Positions 17,924 through 26,085 of a stretch of DNA of 26,085 nucleotides are shown one piece after another. The DNA lies in the NCBI GenBank assembly GCA_030849075.1, contig JASAOO010003159.1, positions 1-26,085 of the forward strand, read 5' to 3'. The stretch's first letter is position 1, and the number at the start of each line of letters is the position of its first letter. The notes below the pieces were generated by a model that was given only the letters and a program-made list of their open reading frames with translations, was not told where the DNA came from and made no database searches. The DNA comes from Zelonia costaricensis (lineage: Eukaryota; Euglenozoa; Kinetoplastea; Trypanosomatida; Trypanosomatidae). The position numbers were made by a program, and so were the translations under genes.

Positions 17924-19154
17924 CGCGCCGTCGTGTCAGCGTACCATGTGTGCGTGTGTATGCTGTGGTGCGGGGGGCGAGAGGGGGGGGGGCGGAGGAG
18001 GAGACGAGAGGTGAGGGGCTGCGGAGGCGGTGTGTAGCTCTATGATAATCAATAGTGTGTGTGTGTGTGCGCGTGTGTATCCGGTGGGTGTCACCAGCGT
18101 CGAAGGAGGCTACTGGATCTGCGGCAATGCGCGACACAAAATGTGCGATGGCGCTGTGGATTAGTGTGTGTGTGTGTGTGTTAGGGTGGAAGCTGCAATG
18201 CTCACACTAAGGCCCGAGTGTGTCGGCACGCGTTTCCAGGACTCACCCCCTTGTTCGATGCGACGCCAAACAACAACCACAACAAGGACGAGAAAGGAAG
18301 GAAGAGCGGCGAGAAGGCAGCGGACTCTCGCTGTAGCACAGCGCTCGAGGTGCTCGGCCCCCCTTCCTCGCAAAGCTCCGGTCTGCACGCGCGAAGCGAG
18401 ACGAACAAGTGAGGCCGCGTTGCGGCGGCGCTCCTCTGCTGTCCCCCCCAACCACACACACCGGAAAGAAGCAAAGAAAGCCAACAAACGAGTCGATGAG
18501 GATGCGTGAGGAGGATGAAGTGGAAGGTGCCCAAGAGACGCTCCGCACAGCCAAACAGACTGCAGCGCACTGCATGCGAGCAGGAGGGGAGGGAGGAGGG
18601 CAGTGACTCATCCACTGCACTTGGGCAGTCAGCGACGCGGGGGCAGTGCCGCACTTGCCGTGTCTGTGCGCCTCCCTGCCACCGTGGCGATATGCCTCGC
18701 CGCCGCGCAACACCCACACAGCAGCATCGCTGCGTTGAAGGGGGATGGAGACAACGCCACGGCGTTGTGCGGCGCGTCATTGAAGTGCCAGTCGAGGCCT
18801 CTGCCAGTCTTTTCGCGTACGCGTGAAGAGGGCGACAAGGAGAAGGGCGTAGGGAGCCACACAACGTGGAGGGAAGAGTGAGGAGGATTGGGGGGGGGGG
18901 ACTGCGCCGTTCAGGCACCCGGGCTGTGGCGTTGGCGTCCGCCCGCTCCCAGCTTCCCCTTCTTTCCTAGGTGCCACACCTGCACCTGCACCGACACCTA
19001 CACACATAATCACATACACACACAAACATGCCCAGCGTTGCCTGCACACCATGACCGCGGTCGTTACTCGTTAGAAGGAAAGCTCCCCGTTAAGCGCGAG
19101 AGGGAGATGAAGTGAGAAAGGAGGAGGAGGTGGTGATGGGGGGAGGGGAGGGGA

Positions 19155-19166
19155 GGGGGGGGGGGG
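19155..19166. repeat. G12 homopolymer in purine-only stretch
   Basis: Twelve consecutive G on the plus strand end a purine-rich run from about 19112 containing repeated GGGGA units. The G tract is G-quadruplex-prone on the plus strand and lies about 160-170 bp 3' of the URB1-like stop codon in the transcript. Confidence 0.85.
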
Positions 19167-19325
19167 CATGTCGGAGGTGCCCTTATCGGTGGTGGCTTGA
19201 AGCACAGAAAACGAAGGACGACCAACGTCAACACACATCCAGCCANAAACACCGAGCAGCATGCACGGTGCGGCGTGTGGCTTGCTGCCGTGGCGCGGCG
19301 GGCCCCACGCGCATGCCTCCGCGTG

Positions 19326-22300
19326 TCACGCGGTGCCTTCCACGCGGCTGCGTTTCGTCTCTGCACGCGTGCCCTCGCCATTGCGGCCGCGCTTCTTCGC
19401 CGCTGCGGGCGGCGCCACGGGCAGCTCCTGCGCCTTGGCCGGCGCATGCAATTCCGCACCCGCGGTGGCGGCCGAGGCCGCTGCACGGGCGGCGCGGCGG
19501 CACTGCAGTGTCATCTCGTCCAGCACATCCAGCACGTCGCGGGCCGTCACGTGCGCGGCGACCACCCAGGCACGCAGCTGGCGCAGGCTCTCCTGCAGCT
19601 GCTCCGCTGCCGCCTCACTCATCTCCGGCGCGGTGGCGCGCACGACGGCGCGCAGCAGCTCCAGCGCCGTCGTGAAGGTCTGCCCGCTGTACGGGTACGC
19701 CGACGCGGTGCCGTGCTCGCGACAGAGCGCCCACACAAACGCAACAGCCCACACCAGCACGTGCCCGCTGCGCGCCAGGAGCCGCGTCAGGGCGGCCGAC
19801 TGCGAGCACAGGACGACGAGGCAGCGCACCAGCGCCGCGCGCTGCGTGTCGGAGGCGGCGAGCATGTCGCACAGCAGCATCAGCCCCTCCAGCCCACTCG
19901 ACTCCAGCACAGCCGCTCCATCCTCCGGCACCTCGCAGCCGTGGCGAAGCAGCTTCAGGAGGAAGGCGAGCTGTGGGGGAACGCCCTTGCGCAGCTCCCG
20001 CGCAACGTCCGCGGCGGACGCCTGTGTGACGCCGCCACCGCCGCTTGCACCTCCGCCAACACCGCCAAGCTTCTTGCCGCCGTGCTGCTGCAAGGCCTCC
20101 TGCCGCTCCAGCATTAGTGGCACGCTCAGCGCGGCGAGCGGTGGCGCGGTGGCCCACTTCGCGAACGGCAGCGGGGTGACAAGAGCCGCCTCGGTGTGCA
20201 GCAGGAAGTGCGTGAGGTGGTGGTGCAGGACGTCGTCGTAGCGGCCCAGCGGGCGGATGGATGCGATGAGCGTGATGGCCAGCGGCGTGGGCAGGCGGGG
20301 GACGACAAGAGCGGCGACCCGCGCCGACGAGGCACGCCGTGGCGACGTGTGCAAGTGCGGGCGGTGCCGCCCCTCACCGGCGCTGGAGGACTGCAGCTGC
20401 ACGAGCTTGAGCCGCGCCACGCTCACGACCACGCGCAGGGCCCCCTTCGGGATGTACATGATGCTTAGCGCCGTCGCCGCCGCCGCCCGCAGTGCCGCAT
20501 CCACGGAGGTCAGCGCCTTCAGCAGCAGCGGGATGGCGCGGCCGGTCGGCAGGTGGGAGAGGAGGGGGGGCGGCAGCGCCACCACGCGGTGCACCAGCGG
20601 CACCATGTAGCGCGGGTCGAGGACGTCGGCCAGGGCGAGACGCTCGAGGTCCGCCACATCCGCGTCCGCCGCCGTGTGCAGCTCCGGGAACACGGCAGCG
20701 AGCAGCTCCTCCGCCGCGTCGCCGCTGTCGCTGCCGGCGACGGAGACGGCGTTGTGCAGGCGCGAGGAGGCGTGGAGGGCCATGCGTGTGATGTCGTCCT
20801 CGGTGAGGGTGTCTAGGTGCCAGGCGAGCATGTCGAGCTCCGGGGTGCGTGCGGCGCTCGCGGTGTGGCCCATCAGCAGGAAGCGGTGCTGCACCACCGC
20901 CGCGGGGACCTCGGCTCCGTGGTAGCGGGACGGCGGCGCAGACGTGCGTGCGGCGGTACGGCCACGTCCAGCTCGCGGCTTGGCGCCAGGTGCGGCATCT
21001 TCCACAGCGGCGGCGGCTGTCTCTTCGTTGTCATCGTCGTGGCGGCCGACGTCTTCGTGCGGCTGCTCGGGTGCTGTTGCGGGGGTCGTGCTGGTGAGAT
21101 AGTGCAGGGTGAGGCAGATGGCGTACAGCAGACGGTCCTGCACGGCGAGGGAGCCCGTGTACACGCTCATGCACACGCGGCCCAGCGCCGCGCTCGCGTG
21201 GGGGGACGGCGGCTCACACGGCGTCACCTCCGCGTGTGCCCGCAGCAAGGCACGCAGGCAGGCGAGGAGCAGCACTAGCAGGCCGGTGCTTGCACCCTCG
21301 CGGTCGGCGCTGGCCTGCAGGTGAGCCTGCACGGCAACCCCGCTGTCCAACAAGAGCAGCGACTCCATCACACGGCGCGCGAGCTGGTGGGCTGCGTGGA
21401 GCTCTGCGTGCGCACCTGCAAGCATGCCCGCCACGTGCCAGCACACCGAGTTCATGGTGAACCACATCTTCGCAGCTGTGCCGGGTGGGTGCTTGGCCAC
21501 TCCACCGGGTGGGGCAAGACCCAGTGTGGCACACACGTCCGCAACGAGGCGGGCAGACAGATATGGCTGCTGCTGCGCCGCCGCACCTAGCGCATCGGTG
21601 TCGCCGCATCCGGCCGCGGTGCTACTGAGCTGCTCGAGCAGTGCCATCTCCGCCTCCTCACCGGGCAGCGGCAGCACCGGGCTGTGCAGGGTCAGGGCAA
21701 AGGCGCGCAGCTGCAACGCCTGCGACGTCGACCCGTGACGCAGCGACGACGACGACGCGGTGGACCAGAGCGATGACGAGGATGACGGCGACGAGGACGC
21801 GGACGCCGTCTTGGCGAGGCCGCGCTGTCGATCGGCGAGCACGAGCACCTCGATGCACTGCTGGCGCGTCACCGGTGGGAGTCCGTCGGCCGGCCCTGCG
21901 GCAACGGCGGCGGCCGCCTGCGCGAGGAGCTGCGCTCGCGTGCCCCACCGCGCCACCACGCGGGCCACGACGTCTTCGAACTCGGCGAGAGAGGCGTGCA
22001 AGTGCGTGCCCCAGAGGTTGGCCGCGGCGGCAGCGTGTTCGGGGGCGGCCTGGGCGAGCGGCTGTGACGACTCGGCGCCGCCTACCCTTTGCCTCTGCTT
22101 CTCCTTGGTGCGCTCGATGAAGTGCCGCGCTGCGGCGACCAGCACCCCGTGCGTGGCATCGCGCAGCTCGTCCGTGACACGGTCTGCCGCCTTCGAGAGA
22201 CTGCGCATCAGCAGGTGGTTCAGAACGTGCAGGAAGACGGGGACCGTGTTGGGTGTCAGCGCGGTGAGCCACAGGTGCGCCTCCGCGACGGTACACGCCG

Positions 22301-24536
22301 ATTGGATGGTGACGCTGTGCACCGTCCACAGCACGAGCTGCGCCGCCCAGCCCATTGCACGCGCCTCCACTTGCGTGACGGCGCGGCCACCATCGCGCGG
22401 TGCGTGGTGCGTCACCCAGAGCAGCACGCTCAGCAGCAACGGCCACTCCCCGACCCCCACCGCCTGGGACATGTTGATGTGGTGCAGCTTCATCATGGGC
22501 ACGCGGCGCTGCTGACTCGCGACGAGCAGCTCGCACAGCAGCGCGACGCTGGCGGCAGTCCACGGCCTGAGGACATCGTTGTGCTGCTGTAGCGCCGCCG
22601 TCACTGGGTGCACGGCCGCACGTGCAGCATCGCGGTTGCCGCGCTTCGCCACCGACGACTTCGCCTCGCTCACGACGCCGCCGGCGCTGCGAGTGAGGTC
22701 GGGCAGGAAGGCCGGCACGGCACTCAGCCACGGCGCGCGGATGTCGAAGACGTCCACGTAGTCTTTCATGAGCAGCAACATGCGCTGCACCACCAGCTGC
22801 GTCTTGGCCAGATTTGCGTCCGCCCCGCTCGAGGTGGGGCCTGCCGACGCCGATGCCGCTGTCGCCGCCGCGGTGAGGGTGCGGTGAAGTTGCTGCGTCA
22901 TGCGGTGCCAGAACTCCTCGCGGCTCGGCAGCGCCGACTGAAGGTAGTGGCGCACCTGCGCGTTGTACGTGTCCCACACCTCGGCCTCCGCATCGTCCGT
23001 GCCGCGCAGGACATCGAGGTCGGCCCCGGTGAGGCCGTGGTGGTCGCCGCTGGCGGCCTGCACGCGTGCCGCTGCCGCCGCGCCACGGTGCTGCGCGGCG
23101 CTCTGCGCGGCGAGCACGAGTGGCAGGACGCGCTTGGCGCGTGCGAGGGCGGCCTGGGTGAGCTGCATGGCCAGCGCGAGGAGGAGGAGGTTGGTGGAGC
23201 CGTTGATGAGGCGGTGCACGTACTCGGCCACCCACATCGGGCTGATCTCGTCCACGACGTCACGCGGGCACATCGTGTAGAAGGTGGCGGTCTTCGCGAC
23301 GACCGGCTCCAGCCGCACCTGCTGTGCTGTGAGGTGGTATGGCATCGGCAGCAGGAACGCACGCGTCATGAGGTTGAGCACTGCCACCCGTGCCGTCGAG
23401 GGCGCCACGCCGTGCGAGCTGCCCTCCTCGGCCAGGTGCCCCGACACGCGGATGAAGTACGGCCGGATGAGGTCGGGCGCGCGCTGCAGGATGTGCAGCA
23501 CGAGTTGCGCCATCCGTTCGCTCGCCTTGGGCCGCAGCTGGCGCAGCAAGAAGAAGAGCAGGTAGTTGGGCATGCCTTGGTCCTCCAGCGACTCGACCCG
23601 CGTGCTGGCGTAGTCGGCCGGCGACTCGATCGTCTCGTCCACCACGGCGTACAGGATGGCGGCGGCGTTGTCGGCCACGGGCTCGAACTCCAACGCCCGC
23701 ACGAGGAGCCGGAAGACGTTGCGCTGCGCCAGCAGGACGCGGCGCTTCTGCTCCGCCGTGATGTGGCGACTCTCCACGAACAGCTCGCGCACCACGCGCA
23801 GCGCACTGAGGGCGCACGGCACGCCTGCGCTGGTGCCCTCGCGCAGCAGCTCCGCGGCGTCCTCGAGAAGGTGTGTCAGCGTGCCGTGGCTGCACATGGT
23901 GTCGACCACCGCGTTGTGCATCGGCGACGTGATGAGCTGGACCAGGAAGTCGAGCCGGACAAGGCGCAGGCGGCGCTGGTTGTACGTCAGCTGAAGGCGG
24001 AAGGCCGCGAGGTGGAGCGGCACGTCGGCGCGGCGCTGGGCGGCCCCAGAGGCGACGGGGCTCATGAAGGCCGCTGCCGAGGCAGTGACGCTGGTCGGCG
24101 CGTTCTGTGCGTCTGCAGGGCTGCGCAGCCGCGCCAGCACAAGCAGCGGCGCATCCTTTACGGCGACGGTCAGAAACTGCAGCGCGGCCGTGACGTGGGC
24201 GAGGGTGGCGTCCGACAGCGTGGCGAGCGTCTTGCGGAACAAGGCCGCGCACTCGCCGCGCAGGAGGTCGCGCACGAGCGCGACGCGGCTGCCGCGCTCC
24301 GACAGCTGCGACAGCACCGCTGTCAGTGTCTGCAGGGTTGGCGCGAAGTACTCGTGCCGCTGCAGGGTAGCCCGGAGCGCGTGCAGGGCCTCCTCGTGCT
24401 GGGCGACGGCGACAGCCAGCGCATCGCCCTCGTCACCCCCGGCTTGCACGGCGTGCCGTATCTTCGACAGCCCCTCCAGCACAGTCTCCGTGTACTTGGA
24501 CAGGAGATGCCCAATCAGCGGCTCCACCAGCGCCAT
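19326..24536 (-). CDS. URB1: Npa1/URB1-like 60S ribosome biogenesis protein (large helical-repeat protein)
   Basis: A 1736-residue, almost entirely alpha-helical protein starting at the ATG at 24536. Residues about 60-370 follow the pattern of the Npa1 N-terminal domain: a leucine-rich helix pair near 90-125 (LLRGECAALF, then ALQFLTVAV), RRLRLVRLDFLVQLI (188-202), QRNVFRLLVRALE (271-283) and APDLIRPYF (353-361). Residues about 350-480 and 1350-1610 continue with ARM/HEAT-like helices; the latter (RLPTPLAITL and FLLKLLRHG segments) resemble the C-terminal NopRA1 region of URB1. Between are Ser-rich (about 930) and acidic, Arg/Gly-rich (about 1180-1220) low-complexity loops. The last 23 residues hold a bipartite basic signal, KKRGR and KRSR. 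URB1/Npa1 acts in the nucleolus on early pre-60S particles. The assignment comes from pattern memory, not a search; another nuclear HEAT-repeat protein is the main alternative. Confidence 0.7.
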   Translation of the reverse strand: MALVEPLIGHLLSKYTETVLEGLSKIRHAVQAGGDEGDALAVAVAQHEEALHALRATLQRHEYFAPTLQTLTAVLSQLSERGSRVALVRDLLRGECAALFRKTLATLSDATLAHVTAALQFLTVAVKDAPLLVLARLRSPADAQNAPTSVTASAAAFMSPVASGAAQRRADVPLHLAAFRLQLTYNQRRLRLVRLDFLVQLITSPMHNAVVDTMCSHGTLTHLLEDAAELLREGTSAGVPCALSALRVVRELFVESRHITAEQKRRVLLAQRNVFRLLVRALEFEPVADNAAAILYAVVDETIESPADYASTRVESLEDQGMPNYLLFFLLRQLRPKASERMAQLVLHILQRAPDLIRPYFIRVSGHLAEEGSSHGVAPSTARVAVLNLMTRAFLLPMPYHLTAQQVRLEPVVAKTATFYTMCPRDVVDEISPMWVAEYVHRLINGSTNLLLLALAMQLTQAALARAKRVLPLVLAAQSAAQHRGAAAAARVQAASGDHHGLTGADLDVLRGTDDAEAEVWDTYNAQVRHYLQSALPSREEFWHRMTQQLHRTLTAAATAASASAGPTSSGADANLAKTQLVVQRMLLLMKDYVDVFDIRAPWLSAVPAFLPDLTRSAGGVVSEAKSSVAKRGNRDAARAAVHPVTAALQQHNDVLRPWTAASVALLCELLVASQQRRVPMMKLHHINMSQAVGVGEWPLLLSVLLWVTHHAPRDGGRAVTQVEARAMGWAAQLVLWTVHSVTIQSACTVAEAHLWLTALTPNTVPVFLHVLNHLLMRSLSKAADRVTDELRDATHGVLVAAARHFIERTKEKQRQRVGGAESSQPLAQAAPEHAAAAANLWGTHLHASLAEFEDVVARVVARWGTRAQLLAQAAAAVAAGPADGLPPVTRQQCIEVLVLADRQRGLAKTASASSSPSSSSSLWSTASSSSLRHGSTSQALQLRAFALTLHSPVLPLPGEEAEMALLEQLSSTAAGCGDTDALGAAAQQQPYLSARLVADVCATLGLAPPGGVAKHPPGTAAKMWFTMNSVCWHVAGMLAGAHAELHAAHQLARRVMESLLLLDSGVAVQAHLQASADREGASTGLLVLLLACLRALLRAHAEVTPCEPPSPHASAALGRVCMSVYTGSLAVQDRLLYAICLTLHYLTSTTPATAPEQPHEDVGRHDDDNEETAAAAVEDAAPGAKPRAGRGRTAARTSAPPSRYHGAEVPAAVVQHRFLLMGHTASAARTPELDMLAWHLDTLTEDDITRMALHASSRLHNAVSVAGSDSGDAAEELLAAVFPELHTAADADVADLERLALADVLDPRYMVPLVHRVVALPPPLLSHLPTGRAIPLLLKALTSVDAALRAAAATALSIMYIPKGALRVVVSVARLKLVQLQSSSAGEGRHRPHLHTSPRRASSARVAALVVPRLPTPLAITLIASIRPLGRYDDVLHHHLTHFLLHTEAALVTPLPFAKWATAPPLAALSVPLMLERQEALQQHGGKKLGGVGGGASGGGGVTQASAADVARELRKGVPPQLAFLLKLLRHGCEVPEDGAAVLESSGLEGLMLLCDMLAASDTQRAALVRCLVVLCSQSAALTRLLARSGHVLVWAVAFVWALCREHGTASAYPYSGQTFTTALELLRAVVRATAPEMSEAAAEQLQESLRQLRAWVVAAHVTARDVLDVLDEMTLQCRRAARAAASAATAGAELHAPAKAQELPVAPPAAAKKRGRNGEGTRAETKRSRVEGTA

Positions 24537-24841
24537 GGCAGGCGAGTCGGCAGAAGAAAAAGGACGGCTGAACGTGCACCCCTGAGTTAAGATCGAGCTC
24601 GCGTGAGTTGCGTTTGCGTTTGTGTGTGTGTGTGTGTGTCGGGGAAGAGCCGGGTTGCGGGGGAAGGGGAAGGGGGAGGAGTCGTCGCCTCCTTAAAAAA
24701 AAAAAACATACAAACAACAACAAGAAGACACCGCCACGCACCAGTGATCAGGCAGCTTGTCGAAGGCGACTGTGTACGTGCGTGCTGACGGCGCACTTCG
24801 CTTGGTTATTCCAGCTGCTCACTGCTGCGTTGCAGGATGAA

Positions 24842-24854
24842 GGGGGGGGGGGGG
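24842..24854. repeat. G13 homopolymer
   Basis: Thirteen consecutive G on the plus strand (C13 in the transcript) in the leader region of the URB1-like gene. Confidence 0.9.
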
Positions 24855-25086
24855 AATGCTAGAGGGAGAGGTGGTGGAGGGCTGCGTTCCGCATTGTGGC
24901 ACGAGATGCGGCAGCCGCGCACGTGCGCGTGCGGTAACCTGTTCGACGGAAAGGAGGCTGGGAGGGGGGTGGCAGCCGTCGCAGTGGCTGCATCTGCGAT
25001 GCCCGCACACTGGAGGCAGAAAAAGGGAGGCGTGCGTGCGTCGCGGTACATATGCCTTTATCTACATACATATACATCTGTGGAAC

Positions 25087-25109
25087 CACACACACACATA
25101 TATATATAT
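25087..25109. repeat. Compound (CA)n(TA)n microsatellite
   Basis: A CA repeat passes directly into a TA repeat inside the most AT-rich patch of the window. The TA part is self-complementary. Confidence 0.85.
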
Positions 25110-25188
25110 GTAGGGTTCAGGATACAGACGAATGTATGTATATGTTCCTTTTGTTGTTTGAGCTCTCTCCGTCTTTTTCTGCGATTTA

Positions 25189-25200
25189 GGGGGGGGGGGG
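25189..25200. repeat. G12 homopolymer
   Basis: Twelve consecutive G on the plus strand, about 50 bp beyond the tRNA terminator in the direction of transcription. Confidence 0.9.
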
Positions 25201-25249
25201 TTGCCAAGCATCGCGCGGCTTCGAAACCGCCCGGTGGGCCGGCGCACAC

Positions 25250-25258
25250 AAAAAAAAA
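25250..25258 (-). terminator. RNA polymerase III terminator of tRNA-Pro (T9)
   Basis: On the minus strand, nine consecutive T follow directly after the last base of the tRNA. This is a strong Pol III stop signal, with no trailer to speak of. Confidence 0.9.
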
Positions 25259-25330
25259 GGGCCGCTAGGGGAATTGAACCCCTGACCTCCCGCACCCGAA
25301 GCGGGAATCATACCACTAGACTAAGCGGCC
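25259..25330 (-). tRNA. tRNA-Pro (anticodon CGG)
   Basis: A 72-nt gene that folds as a full cloverleaf. The acceptor stem GGCCGCT pairs with AGCGGCC, and the discriminator is C, as usual for eukaryotic tRNA-Pro. The D-arm TAGTCTAGTGGTATGA contains the A box. The anticodon stem CCCGC/GCGGG encloses loop TTCGGGT, so the anticodon is CGG, reading CCG codons, which are common in GC-rich genes like these. The T-arm GGGGTTCAATTCCCC holds the B box. There is no intron and CCA is not encoded. It lies on the same strand as all the protein genes, only 134 bp behind the stop codon of the preceding gene. Confidence 0.96.
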
Positions 25331-25464
25331 GCGACGATAACACCGGCGTGCACAGAGGCACCACCGAGCAGAAGCGACGCGGAAAGCGCGGGAACGCCAC
25401 GCGCGGCCCGCCTCGTCAGAAAAGGCCGTGGAGGAACACGTGAACACCACCCACGCCATCACCC

Positions 25465-26085
25465 TCACCAGCCACGCCGCCGACCACGGCCAGCGCCGCC
25501 GCCGGGTGTCGCGTGCAGGCTCGGGGGCTGGTAGTTGGGATCGTAGTAGCAATCTTCCCGCCCCTGGGGGGCCGGCGCACCCGCGCCAGCTCCACCCCTC
25601 GCGCCCCCACTGTACGACGGGCTGTCCCACTCGTCGTCCACGTCGTACTCACTCCGCGGCTCTGCGGCACGCCGGGCACCGCGGCCACGGCCACCACTGC
25701 CTCGACTGCCGGCGCCGCGCCACGAGCCCTCACTGCGGTGGCCGACAGGCGGCCACATCTCCTCGCCCGCGCCGCGGCCACGCCCCCCGGCCCGAGCCCG
25801 CGCCGGCGAGCTGTCGTCATACTGCTTTCCCCAGCGCTGCGGCTGGGACGGCGAGGGCGGCGGGCTCGGCGACCGCGGCGGCGTGCTCTGCTGCAGCGCG
25901 CCATCCTCGGCGCCGAAGCGAGTGGGCAGCAGCCCCGCGGCGTTCCGCAGGGTGGTGCCGTAGCCCAACGAGCTGAGGCCGGTCCGGCGCACCTGCAGAA
26001 ACAGCCCAACCGCCGCCGCGGCCTCCTGCGGTCCGCCCGACGCACACGCCGCCCCGTCGCCCTCCACCCCCTCCACAGACGCCGC
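25465..26085 (-). CDS. Unrecognised protein with Gly/Arg-rich C-terminus (5' end outside window)
   Basis: The last 206 or so codons of a gene that continues past the right edge; the frame is open to 26085 and ends with TGA at 25465. The visible part starts acidic and Ala-rich and has a short, more ordered segment (VGLFLQVRRTGLSSLGYGTT, then LRNAAGLLPTRFG). It then becomes low-complexity: a Ser-Pro run (PRSPSPPPSPSQPQRW), several GRGRG/RGR patches, a Tyr/Asp stretch (EDCYYDPNYQPP) and the end GAGRGRRRGW. Gly/Arg patches of this type are common in RNA-binding proteins and are arginine-methylation targets, but no RNA-binding domain is visible here, so no function is assigned. No internal ATG in this frame makes a credible start, which supports a truncated gene rather than a small one. 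Confidence 0.7.
   Translation of the reverse strand, partial: AASVEGVEGDGAACASGGPQEAAAAVGLFLQVRRTGLSSLGYGTTLRNAAGLLPTRFGAEDGALQQSTPPRSPSPPPSPSQPQRWGKQYDDSSPARARAGGRGRGAGEEMWPPVGHRSEGSWRGAGSRGSGGRGRGARRAAEPRSEYDVDDEWDSPSYSGGARGGAGAGAPAPQGREDCYYDPNYQPPSLHATPGGGAGRGRRRGW

Larger units (their letters stand above)
17832..19325. other. URB1-like-SNF2 spacer
   Basis: This 1.5 kb spacer holds the long 3' UTR of the URB1-like gene and the 5' region of the SNF2 gene. It has GT repeats near 18054-18076 and 18164-18181, G tracts at 18890-18900 and 19155-19166, a CA-rich patch near 19004-19024, and one undetermined base at 19246. Open frames on both strands (for instance minus 18202-18918, which lacks an ATG start) are not convincing. 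Confidence 0.75.
24537..25249. other. tRNA-URB1-like spacer
   Basis: This 0.7 kb stretch lies between the tRNA terminator and the URB1-like start. On the minus strand it contains a T12 run (24695-24706), pyrimidine-rich DNA, a CA repeat (about 24619-24639) and several AGs before the ATG, for example GCGAG at 24598-24599; which AG is used cannot be decided. Further upstream it has G tracts at 24842-24854 and 25189-25200 and an AT-rich patch at about 25045-25185. No protein gene is supported. Confidence 0.7.

Noticed and set aside
17832..18137. N-terminal extension of the SNF2 protein by 102 residues to a GTG
   Set aside because: The extension has no ATG start, encodes low-complexity His-Thr and Ser-Pro runs and crosses a strong pyrimidine tract with AG just before the ATG at 17831.
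18202..18918. 238-codon minus-strand frame in the URB1-like-SNF2 spacer
   Set aside because: It would start at a GTG, has UTR-like composition and no domain.
19246..19246. Undetermined base (n)
   Set aside because: A sequencing or assembly ambiguity in a 3' UTR; it affects no coding frame called here.
21658..23235. 525-codon minus-strand frame inside the URB1-like gene
   Set aside because: Arg/Ala/Pro-rich shadow; the long URB1-like frame with ordered helices spans it completely.
22608..24590. 660-codon open frame on the plus strand antisense to the URB1-like gene
   Set aside because: Composition (Arg, Gly, Val, His) is that of a shadow frame. All other genes are on the minus strand and no domain is seen.
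25215..25230. B-box-like palindrome GCGGCTTCGAAACCGC next to the tRNA
   Set aside because: No A box, acceptor stem or anticodon arm can be built around it, so it is not called as a second tRNA. It may be a chance hairpin.

Overview
The window looks like nuclear chromosomal DNA from a trypanosomatid, most likely in the Leishmania/Leptomonas/Crithidia group. The reasons are: GC-rich, intronless, long reading frames that all lie on one strand; long spacers full of CA/GT microsatellites and homopolymer G tracts; pyrimidine tracts followed by AG just 5' of start codons, as expected for spliced-leader trans-splicing; and a eukaryotic tRNA gene. No promoter, CRISPR array, insertion sequence or prokaryotic feature is seen.

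Everything I accept as a gene is on the minus strand, so transcription runs right to left as one polycistronic unit. In transcription order: (1) the 3' end of a protein with a Gly/Arg-rich tail, cut by the right edge; (2) tRNA-Pro(CGG) with its own T9 terminator; (3) a 1736-residue helical-repeat protein that I assign to the Npa1/URB1 family of 60S ribosome biogenesis factors; (4) a SNF2/SMARCAL1-ZRANB3-type ATPase with an N-terminal GRF-type zinc finger; (5) a USP36/42-like ubiquitin hydrolase; (6, 7) two near-identical genes for mitochondrial ATP synthase subunit c; (8) a kinesin-13 motor; (9) a DESI2-like PPPDE peptidase with a very long low-complexity tail, cut by the left edge.

About a third of the window is spacer: 2.7 kb between kinesin and PPPDE, 1.5 kb between the ATP synthase gene and kinesin, 1.2 kb and 0.8 kb around the ATP synthase genes, and 1.5 kb between URB1-like and SNF2. 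These spacers hold UTRs, candidate trans-splice acceptors, microsatellites and G tracts, and no protein gene I can defend.

I see no compact new multi-gene system. The most interesting material is protein architecture. The SNF2 protein carries a zinc finger, a PIP-like box and a SUMO-interaction-type motif. The USP36-like enzyme keeps its catalytic boxes and its family C-terminal motif but has lost the zinc-ribbon cysteines. The kinesin-13 has no room for the N-terminal neck and has changed tubulin-contact motifs. Other points are a tRNA gene so close behind a stop codon that it may lie in an mRNA 3' UTR, and long complementary CA/GU tracts in one spacer. Three genes touch ubiquitin/SUMO biology and two look nucleolar. 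Gene order in trypanosomatids rarely reflects function, so I treat that as context only. All family assignments come from reading motifs; no database search was possible.
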